Positions 23,901-35,900 of a DNA stretch of 64,000 nucleotides are shown here, in pieces. The DNA comes from Branchiostoma belcheri (lineage: Eukaryota; Chordata; Leptocardii; Amphioxiformes; Branchiostomatidae), in contig NW_017802713.1 of assembly GCF_001625305.1 (NCBI RefSeq), forward strand, positions 4,081,268-4,145,267. The letters run 5' to 3'. Numbering within the stretch: the stretch's first letter is position 1; every line of letters begins with the position of its first letter. The notes beneath the pieces were generated by a model. It saw nothing but the letters and a program-made list of their open reading frames with translations. It had not been told where the DNA came from and did not search any database. A program made the translations under genes and the position numbers.

Positions 23901-26900
23901 TCGCGCATATAAGGTTAACATCCCGTCTGTAGTTTCCAAATGTTATATAGGAAAAGATATCCTTTGCAACAGCCAAAATGCAACGTTGATCAAAAATCAA
24001 CCGAAAATCGTGAAAATACAGCGTACTGCGCAGGCGCAGTACGTTCTGGCAACGTGCTGGGTAGCTGCAGCTTTTTTTTTTTTAACGGTATCGCTCAATG
24101 CAAGGCCAATTATATTTGGCCACTTCTAGGCATAGAGCTAGAGGTACTTAGGGGAGTATATTGTAGCTATGTCATGAGATGGCGGTGGACCTTTGTTTTG
24201 AAGCTTTGTAGATTGTAATCGGACGGAAAGCAGCTGTTTGGAAGAGAGTTCCATAATTGTGCAATACCTTTTTGTACCTATTATATATCATGGAAAGTCA
24301 ATGTCTGTTGACAGGAACACCGATTGGGATCTCTACCGGTAGAATCATCGATAGAATATTTTCCCTAATATATGTGTCTGAGTCTGAGGAAAGTCATGTA
24401 AAGTGCCTTTCCCAAGGGCACAAGATTGGTGACATCGGGCTGGATTTGAACCCCGGACCACTAGTACTTGGTTCTGAGTTGAACACTCTACAGAAACATT
24501 GTGTACGCCACACAACCCTACAAATATACAGTACAATCATAATACAAATTAAAATAGTAACAAACATACATTGAAAAGACTTCTAAATACTTTCTTAAAC
24601 ATGGTGATGATAAGTCTGCAGCGCAGAAGAGACCACAAAAACCAGGAAGAAAAAAGTACCATAAAAAAATCAGCAACACTATTTCGACCCTGAACACCAG
24701 AAGAGTAGTGACCAAAAGCTTAGTAATTAAAAGGAGATAGGCTGTCAACACTCTACTTTGACCAATTTCTATCATCTAATTGAGGCCCCAAAATAAGTCT
24801 GGTAGAGACATTTGGCATAATTTAGAGAAAACCTAATACATGTAATTGTTACTACATGTAATTCTTGTTTTATATAACTGTTAGGCCACACCAATTTAAT
24901 TTGTTGGTTCTCGGATTCGCCTCTTCGTTTTTTTCTGATTTGCAAAAAAAAAAATTGATTCTGGTCCTGAATCAACTGAAAAATGCTCATGTTTTGCCCC
25001 CAACAGTTGAGGAAAGTCCTTTTCTTCCTAGTTGTTACAGTTTTCCCATCTATCATTGCAGTGGTTTGATTAAAAGTTCAAAATTCAATGTTTAAATTTT
25101 AACCCAGCCTTTTGTGTTGACTTCATGGCTCATTCCATAGCATTTAAGCCTATAATAGGATGCCTAGACCTGTTTTTATTTTATTTTTTTTTGCCCTGTC
25201 GCTTCATATTTTTTCTGAAAAAATCCGAGAACCAACAAATTAAATTGGTGTGGCCTTACAGTTGAAACTTTAGTTTTCTATTCAGTAATATAAGCTCTAT
25301 AACAAAGGTGATGGTGTGAACAAAGGAAAACTATACTTATTCATGTGCCTACATTGGCACTTCAAAACACAGACAATTACATTTTGTAAGTCTGAAAACA
25401 ATTACATATTAAAGAATGTGAATTAATGGGAAAATTCCCGCTGAAAATAAAGTTGTTTGATCTTTACACCAGTCTAATTTACCATGATGATGAATATCAC
25501 AAACTGCTTCGTGTGCGGCTGCCAAGCTTGCAAAGAATTTCCTTTGAAGGCTGCAGCAACTTTCCGAGGCACGTTGTTTGTAACATACATGTAGCCCACC
25601 ATTGGACCACGGTAGTGTTACCATGACTACAGACTGAGAGAATCGTGAGTCGTGCGTCGCGTCGTGAGGAACTGACCAGAAACAGGAGGGTACGGGTGCG
25701 GAGACAACAACTTTCCTTTTTACGATCTGACAAACATAAGATGCAGAAATGAGGACAAAAAACCGCCGCCGCCTGATCCACCGGTAAGTCTGTTTGTTTT
25801 TTTGTTTGTTTGTTTGTTTGTTTATACACAAAACTCGTAAACGGCCCGTGTTTGTATACAGTGAGTACTAGCTGCGTAAGACCAGACTTTAAGGTTTAAA
25901 CCATTCATGCCAGGAAGGACCCCCCTTTTTTTTTTTTTGGAGGATTTTTAATGATTTTTAACACGGGACCACCAGCCTTATCCTATTTGAGGGGACCTCC
26001 CTAACCGAACGCTAGGCACTCATTTTTACCTGAGGCGGGGAGAAAAAAGCCTGCAAGTGATTCAAACCCCAAACCTTTCTTTCCTTACCAGTCCTGATAT
26101 ACAAAATGTAGGACTGGTGTTCTATATACATGTACATCGGCTGGCACATGTGTAGCTGTCAGCTTCAAATCGTGAAAATGTGAAGTACTGAAGGAATCAA
26201 CTTTAGGTCAAAACAGCCTTATTTTTTTAAGACGGGCAAAGGTAGAGTTTAATTTTTGTATCTTTTTTTCATTAAATTATTTCCAGAGACTGCTGGCCAT
26301 TTTCCGAGCTGTTCTTGTCGAGGCGCCAGGCCCCCATCTCGAAAGGCCGCGGTGGACGGAACGGACGCCCTCCGGAGCCGGTAAGAAGCCTTCTCACTCC
26401 GTATGATAATTCAGAACCCTTTTCTACTACTGATTGCTATGTGACCATTGAAGGAGAATAATATGATTATTAATCGTATTATTCTCCTTCAATGGTCACA
26501 TAGTAATAAATAACTGCGTGATCAGGCTTGATTTCACATGTATCACAGATTCAGATTCTTTATTGACACAACAAAAAAGTACAGGGACTTTTGTATGGTC
26601 TTCTACTTACTAAAGATCTAACAAATACATGACGGATAACATTATCTTACGTACAGAGTATATGTATGATGTAACAATAAAGGTTAACTATCATCTAACA
26701 TGTGGTCTCTAAGATAAGATCGAAACATTCTTTAATGTATTTTCCTATTTGAACATTTCCCCTGAGAATGTAGTTGAATTCATCCATAGGATCTAACGTA
26801 TTGAAATCAGTTGAACAAGCGGAAAGAAAGGTGAACAACAATAGGCACTTATCATTGTATTGTGTACAATCCATTATAAAATGGTCCTCATTTTCAATCA

Positions 26901-29900
26901 TGTTTGGACAGAATGGACATGGAATTTGGCACACTGATTAAGTATGATTGAAAAGCCTAAGACTAACAATTCATTGTCAATGAATGAGTAATTTTTTTTT
27001 GTTGCTCAGCAGTCACAGCGCTTTCTGATGAAAAGGGAGTGTTAAAGAAACCCGAGAGAATACTATTTCAGGTGGCAAAATGGAAAAAAGAGTATCATAT
27101 CTGATATTGACACTATTAAAGCTTTTGAAATAGCCCCAAAAAAAGCAACGTGAGGCTCTATGTTTTGGGTACCGATCATGCATAAATAGCAAGAACCATC
27201 CTATACAAAATAAATTTATTTGTTCCTCACTGATATCAGTATGCAGTAGTATGGTTAATTTAACCACATTTTATTTTAGAAGAATTACCAGAAAATTGTT
27301 TTTGGAAATCCAGTTTTGCCACCCAGAAATTGAATTGTATGCCTTTATTACTGTATTGCTAGCCAGATTTCAAAGGGCATACACACTATAGTCTAAGAGT
27401 CTCCTTAATGTACAATGTAGCCTAGGTGCCAGACTGTTTCCTGGGCCCACACAGGCCAGCTCCTCTGCTCTTTAAAGGCCAACATGCCCACAACGGGCCC
27501 CAAGAAATTTTTGCCCCGGAGTTACCCTGAGTTTCTAGCCCAAAATTAGCAGAGCAGTTCAGGCCTGTGCAGGCCCTGAAAACACATTCTGGTGTCCAGG
27601 CTAGTCTTAGCAGTATCCACAAGTCCTATTTTCCGCCTATACACTTGGTTTATCCACAAAGTTTGATAGACCATTCAGTGGACAGAGTTGGTACAAATGT
27701 AGGTCACTTCCAGGGCCTGTGACCATTGTGCAAGCCCACTGACTCAGAGGTCTTTCACACACACTGCATGAAATTTGATCTTTAGCACACTGTTAAGGAT
27801 ACGTAAAAGTTCAATTTCAATCTTCATTTTAACAGAAAATAGAGCCTTTTTATGGATGCTTTAAGGTACATCTGATGTACATGTAAAATTGGAATTTGTC
27901 AAGTGAGGCTCTGAAACTCACTTTAATTTCAACTTACTGGAGTTTATTACTTACTCATTTTACAAAGATTTTATTTCTAACTGTCAGTCTCTGTTTCAGC
28001 TGAGCATTATATACAGAATAGCAAATTAAAAAATGTTACAGTTTACTGTAACAGTATATGTGGTGTTTCTCATCTGAGTTGCAAACTTGCACTTAGCCTT
28101 TTTTTTTGTCAACTGCTGGCAAGGGACATTAGATACATTTTAATCTGATATCTGAGTGATCAAATCATTAGCTTGTAGAAGCATTTGCCCCGTGGAAGGT
28201 GACAGACGGTCACTGAAACATCAGCTGAATAAAATACTTGGTTGTGTCTTTTTATTTTATTGTAGGTTTAATTTTACTCTATCTTCATTGTCTTTTATTT
28301 TCTATATTCTATTTTTTTATGTTCTCATGATTTATATTTTGAATATTTAACTGAGTGTGCATATTTAAAAGCATAAAATTAAAAACTGTTAATAAAAAAA
28401 GCTTTATTCATTCATAATTATGTTTTATTTCATTCTTCAGGTGTGCCAGCTGGCTGGCTGTTTGCTGGCTCCAACTGGGGGGTAACAACCCTGCACCAGA
28501 CAGCCACACAGACTGCTATTACAACTTATAGTAACTGTTGTTATCATATTATATACTATTAGTTTTCATATCTAGCATGATGTTCAATGTACAAGTAGTC
28601 ATATTTGTTTTCACCATCCTTGTGAGTTGTGCAAGTTTAGACCCGACGTGTTTTCCTGGGTGCAAGAACACAAACTCCTGGTCATCCTGTCTTCCCGATC
28701 ATTCTAAACCACCATCAAATCCTCACCTCCCCCCAATGAAGGGTGCCTGTATATTATGCCCCATGCAGCTACAGCAACAGCCAGTACTAAATAAAAACAG
28801 CTCCTCCCAGTCGAACACAACATGCCTTCCAAACAACGACCACTTAGGCGTTCGGGGGTTCTCATTTGGGATACTATCATTTGAGAAACTACGACCACCA
28901 CCGCAGTGGAAAGTAGGTGTAAATCAACTTGCTTTCATTGAATCTGGAGTCACCGATTTAGAACAGGGTCTTTTGGCTGAGTTTCCAGGGTTGCATACGT
29001 TATACCTTGACTTCAATAACCTGACCCACGTCAAGCGAAGCTGGTTCGGTGATGAGCATTATCAAACCTGGCGTTACTTTTTCCTGTCACTGACACACAA
29101 CTATATAACTAAGATGGATTCAAATTGCTTCCAAAACCTCCCTTTCCTGAGCACATTGTTACTAGACAGTAACTCTCTGCAAAGTGTCCAGCCATCTTGG
29201 TTTCACAATCTGAAAAAGCTAGGCAAACTTTCCTTGAAATCAAATGCTATCAAATTCATTCCTCCACAGACGTTTAAGTCCCAGTCCCGGCTGAGAGACC
29301 TAGACCTGAGCATGAACCTGTTGACCTGTTTGTCAAGGGAAACTGTAGAGGGGCCAGGGGAACTAGATGTAATGTCACTGGGGGGGAACAGGTTGCCTTC
29401 TCTCCATACTTTGGTAATGACGTGGCGACTTGTCCATCGTTATATATATCCCAATATTCTTGGGGAATTTGCAGTAAGGGTTAATGAAGTGCTCTTCTGT
29501 ATCACCAAAGTTTGCCGAATGGGGCAATTCTATCATGTCCAGATGCAACATGACATCCACACACAGGCAGCTCGGCCAAGTGCGGAACCAGAAAGGCAAT
29601 GTACTTTTCTTCAACTACACACACCAAGCCAAACAAAGTACAGTCTGCCATTGATTATCATATCGGTAAACAATACAGAATCAGACAAACATGCTAGAAA
29701 CATCACCCACTTGTGCCAACATGCTTGGGAAAATGTCTCTACTGTAAAGGTAGCGTTACGGGGAGACATTACTCTGCAGATTGTTCCCATGAGTTTAGAC
29801 AAGTCCTCCAGTCCCCAGACTGTTGCTGTAGTTTTATCAGATGTCATCTCTAAAGAAAACATGACTCAGGAAGAAATGATGAATGTAACATGTTTGGTCA

Positions 29901-32900
29901 ACACTTGGGCGGAAAAATATCAAGTTGAACATGTCTTCTCCACACCCTTGTCCAGTACTCCCAATGCCACCGTGTGTCCAGAAAAGACACAGGCCACAAC
30001 TCCTGGGGGAAGGATGTCAGAGGAGTCGGCTCTGACCACAAGAGAGCCTAAGCTCAAGGCAACAAACTTAACCCTGAATCACACTACAGGTACATGTAGT
30101 CCCTGTCCAAATCAGACTACATCTATGCGTAGTCCCTGTCCAAATGGAACTGTCAAGGAGAGATCCCCACAAGTTGCGATCATCATAATCACTAGTAGTA
30201 TGGTAACTGTAATAGGGGTAGTGCTGGTAGAACTGCTTGTAGCCTATGTTATCCGAAGGCAGCACTGTTGGTCACGGGGCAACCAACAAGGCCACCTGGC
30301 GGGAGCCCATGCTACAGCACCTGGGCAACAGTACAGTGAAATTCCAGACGAGTACTACAACCAGCAAAATGCTGCGACGCCGACCACACCACAGACTGAT
30401 AACGATTACAGTCAGATTCCTGATGAGTACTACAACTACTACAACACCATCCCAGATGAGTACTACAACCGCTACAACACATACCCTCTGAGGGGGCCTC
30501 ACAACAACAAGGACTACTCTCAGACTGTAAGATTTAACATTGCAGCACATGAGGTGGTCCTTCCTTCATCAACCCGGCTGGGTGGCAAACACCCATCCTA
30601 CGATACAGTCCCACAAGTCTGGAGAGACCCACAGAACTACCAGATCCCCACACGTGGACGCAATACAAACATCAGATCACAAAGAATGCCTGTAGCACGC
30701 AGTAGTAGTGAACCACGCTATATGGGTTTAATCGGCAACTATAGCAAAACCATGAGAGCTGCAGCACATGTGGTTGTCCTTCCTTCATCAACCCGGCTGG
30801 GTCACAAACATCCATCCTACGATACAGCCCCACAAGTCAGAAGAGACCCACAGAACTACCAGAACGTATCAACCCAGCTGGGTGACAAACACCCATCCTA
30901 CGATACAGCTCCACAAGTTAGGAGAGACCCTCAGAACTACCAGAACCCTGTATCAACCCGGCTGGGTGGTAAACACCCATCCTACGATACAGCCCCACAA
31001 GTCTGGAGATACCCACAGAACTACCAGAACCCTGTATCAACCCGGCTGGGTGTCAAACACCCATCCTACGATGCAGCCCCACAAGTTAGGAGAGACCCTC
31101 AGAACTACCAGAACCCTGTATCAACCCGGCTAGGTGGTAAACACCCATCCTACGATACAGTCCCACAAGTTAGGAGAGACCCACAGAACTACAAAATACC
31201 TGCACAGGGACGTAATACAAACATAAGGTCACAAAAAATGCCTCTAGCACGCAGTATTAGTGACCCAGGATATATGGGTTTGATCGGCAACTAAAAGCAA
31301 AATATTGAGAAGTACAAAGTTCAGAATGCAGAGAATGCCTCTGTACAACAACCCCCTTTCCCAGTCCAACAGACATTAGCATAATGCAAAGTACTTAGGC
31401 TGTACTCAAAACTGATAGCCTGGTTACCAAACCTATTATAGCTCCCGAGTCCTACATCCTCTCCGCAAATAGGCTGTAGGACTTGGGAGCTATAATAGGT
31501 TTGGTAACCAGGCTACAAAACTGAACCCTCAGAAAAACAGAATCACTGTCTCAAACATGTCAACAGGCTTCTAGGGGCCATTACCATTCCTCAAGGTCGC
31601 ACACTGGCAAGGTGATACATTTGTAGCAAAGGTCAGTTTCATGTTCAGGTCACCAAAAACAACATACCTCCTTGACACAACCCTTTCTTTACCCTCTTCA
31701 TAATTATATTACTGCATGTTGAGGAAACGAAATTGAAATTCTGACCCTTTATAATAAAACCATGTTGCCCAAATTTATCTCCACAAAATGAGAGCAAGCT
31801 TTCAATTCATCAAATCACATATTCAAATATACAATCGTGTAATTCTCATATTACTTCCCTCTATTTCCAGAGTTACTTGGTATTGTACATTGTATATCTA
31901 CTCTAGACTACATCCAACTGAGTTCTAAACTCTACAGCCATACATGTACAACCAACAAGGCTTTCCAGCAAGCACGCGCATGCAACAAGCAATTCTCATT
32001 CAAACTATACGTCCCTTTATTTCCAAAGATACTGGACTTGTATTGTATGGCATCCAACTGTCATAACATTGTACTAATCAAGGCCTTTCATGCACAAGGA
32101 TTGGCTAATTGCAAATCCTGCATTTAGAAGAAAGAGAAGTCAAAAGTTATAAAATGTGTCCCCAAATCTTAATGAGGTTCAGAAATGAAAATCTTGCACC
32201 CAGGAAATGCACACAACAATGTAGGGATGGATGTGGAATTGGTCTCTTACTGAAGACGTTTTTTGTTGTGGCCTCGGAAAAATAATGTTGTGTTTCCAGT
32301 TTCGCAACAGATCCTAGCAAAAATCTTCAGACCCTAGCCTTTTTTTTGATCAAAATTATTGCTGGTATGGCTATCAAATTGTTGATATACCATCTGAATT
32401 TCAAACCCTCTGAATTCTGAATCGTCATGTAACACATTTTCACAAGCAATTTTTTCTTTTTAAATATAAATCTATGAAATAGTTTTTGCTTCACAAGCAA
32501 ATAGGTGGACAGGTCTGTGAGACAGTCCCGAAGCATTGTTAAACATTTTATTAACCATTTTCGCCGAAATCTAAAAAAAGTAAAAAAAGAAAAGAAAATG
32601 CCCTTAACGGACCCTAATTTTATCAGAATTGAATCTGAAAAGACAACATTAATTTTTCCTAGACCCATCTTGATTGGTCTAATGATGTTAAGCGTTGGAA
32701 AAAGTGATTAAGTTGCAGGGATGACATCCAGCAATTGTAGCTTCATGAAGTACAAACTTGTAGTAGAAAAAGTTGTCCATATCTGAGGTTGTGAAATTCA
32801 TCGAAAGTAGAAATGTATTGTTTATCTTGCACTAAGTCTTAGGAAATTTTATGGATGGATCGTTTTGGTCTCTTACTGAAGACAATTTCTTGTCTAATGA

Positions 32901-35900
32901 CGTTAAGCGTAGGAAAAAGTGAACCATTGAAGGGATGAGATCCAATATGTGGCTTAAGTGAATGTTAGAAAAACTTGATGTAATTTGTGCTGTACATGTA
33001 TGTTGAACTTGGCTCGTTCCAATTGTATTTCAGATATGGTCTGTGATACAGGCAGAAATATCATACATTCAAAAATATTTTCTCCAGTCAAAATTGCCAA
33101 CAAAATCATCACAAAATTGAAAAAATGGCCCTTCCCCTGTTGTGTCAAATGTACAACAAGCATCCTCCAATTTTACACTGCTTTAATTTTATGGATGACA
33201 TCATTGTTCGCATTGATTGTTGCCTGTTCTAAAAAAATCACTTCCAAAGAGGCTCTGATCTGGGTACCATCCTCCATGGTCCATGGTAGCTATATAGCCA
33301 TTAACTGTTAAACAATAGGCAGCCAGCGATAACTACAAAAAGTAACAAAGGACCGCACCCAGGCTACCAAAGCTCCATGGAACTCAAGAACTCAGTACAG
33401 TGCCAACTTTTAAAATTAATGCTGCAAATTTTTTTTTGGTTTGGGTTGGCGTTAGGAAGAGCATCCAGCTATAAAAATCCCGCTTCAAAAAAAGACTTGT
33501 ACTTGGTGCAAGCACGTCTAACCCCCGGTTGGGGAAAAATGACGTTAAATTCGGTTTAAAAAAAAATTTAAGGCCAGCATGTGCAAGCTTGTCGTAAAAA
33601 TAATGTAATTCACAATCCCAGCTTTGTATTCCTGTGGTTTAGCTGCATTTTTTGGCTGGATTTTTGCCCGCCGCACAACTTTGGGGTACTTCAGAGGATG
33701 TCATCTATAAAATGAAGTCAGTGTTGCCTTACATGCATATGGGCTAATATTGCAAACTGAAAGTGAAAATGATGCTAGAAATACGTTACAGCCATTGATG
33801 ACCCTCTAGAAGTTTTTTCTGTTATGCATGATTATAATGCATGTTTTATATAATAATATACCATTGGATTTAAGTTTGCTGAAAATGCATGAAATGAAAC
33901 CTTTATATTATAATAGAAGGTAAACTTTGAACTCATTTACGACTCATATATGACCAGCGTTTCTAACTTTCTAACTAAAAGAAGAATAAAACCATGGCTC
34001 ACCTGAATTGCTGGCTATTACAAGTCCTGTATTGCCAAATTACAGAGTGCCTTCAAGGCTTTAATTTTTAAGGTCATTTGACATCAACCACTGCACATGA
34101 CTAAGGTAACGTTACATCATTGATTGTGCTAATAAAGAACAAAGTACAGAAATCATGTTGATGTCCTTGTTTTCTTGACACAGTCTCTCTCTCTATATAT
34201 ATATATTATATATAATATGATGATGATATAAAATATTATATATAATCATGTAATCACTATCTATGCAAACAAAATATACAAGTCCCAAAGAAACAGTAAC
34301 TAACTTGGGTCTTTAAAACAGCAATAAACAAGAGGTGGTTTATGGTGGCAAAGTTATCTTGTGGTTAGGGTTTTTATTTCTTGGAATCCAAAGGTTTGGG
34401 GTTCAAATCCCTGGTAGTCACCATTGCTGTGTCCTTTGGCACTTCACACCTACAACGTACACATCAGGATCTTACACATCAGGTGAAGATGAGTAGCTTT
34501 GACATGGTTAGTGACGTCCTTCCACAAATATGTGGGAAATCTTTATAAATGTGTTGTTTGTATGTCAGTATGACAAGGACTGCTTTATCATCCGTAATAA
34601 ATAGATAAAAGAATATGAAAAAAATATGAGGCAACAGTGCCAAAAAATAAGAACAGGTCTGGCATCCTATGATAGCCCCAAGTGCTACGCTAGGAGCAAT
34701 GAAGTCAGCATACATTGTACATTTTTACCAAGCTGGTTTATGATTCAAACCATGAATTTTTTACGCAGGCTTTACATGTCACCATGTTGGCAATTTTCAA
34801 TGCTCCCTGCACGTATAGAACAAAATGCAACATGACTTTATACTTATTATTGATAATAAGTACACCTGACATGTGTGATATAATGTTAGTAAAAAGGAAA
34901 GGTATAGACTAGCTACAAGTATTACTAGTACAAACATTGTGTCACAATAACAAATTTAAAATGCTCCAAAAAACTAGTATACAAAGCCATACATTTTGTA
35001 AAACATTTACCAAATGTTACAGTCAATTTTTTTTACTTGGTGATAAAGTAACTGAATCTATGATGTGATTGATAGTGAATTTGCAGCTGAATGCAAATTT
35101 TGAAATTTTAATCACACCACCACCTTAATAGAATAGTGTAACAGCTAGGAAAACAAGGACTTTCTTCAACTGTTGGGGCCAACATGTGAGAATTTTGGAG
35201 TTGATTCAGAAGTCGTAATATAGCCAGATGGCATCACGCCCCATGCCTGCTGGCTATTACAGATACAAGATGAAAACAGAGGACTTGAAGGGAAAATTCT
35301 AACTCAAACTAACCCTGTATTATTTCCTTAAAACCAGGAACTAACAGTTGCATTGTTTGTACATGCAGGTCGGTGAGTTTTCGCGACCGCGTGAAACCGG
35401 AGAACACACTCTGGCTGGACGACACGATACTGAAGAACGTCATCATCTGTCATCCAGAGGTAAGGACAGTTTTCTTCTCTCTGCATGGAAAGTTGCTGGC
35501 CTTCCTGAATTTGTTTATTTTGTTTATTGCCAGTTTGCACATAAAAATAAAAACATATGTAATGAATATGTACAACCAAATGTGCGGGAGAACCCAAGAA
35601 ACCTAAGGGTTTATATCGAGTGGGTTCTCCTAAAATCCAATTGTTTTTATGACCTCTTTTTACACACGTGTATTGTAAAATAAGTGACAACGAAACAAAC
35701 AAATTAAATGATAATATAGAGTTTTTACCATTGAAGTCCCTGTCACAAATTCACAAATGGGGCCTCCCAAACCCTGACCGAACTCATGGTTACGAGTAGA
35801 TCGGGAACAAGGTTGGCTGTGGTTGACTGGTCTTTGGTGAGGTCGGCTACTTTGTATTTGGCATTCGGCTGTAAGTCAGCAGAATGCCAGTCAACAATCT

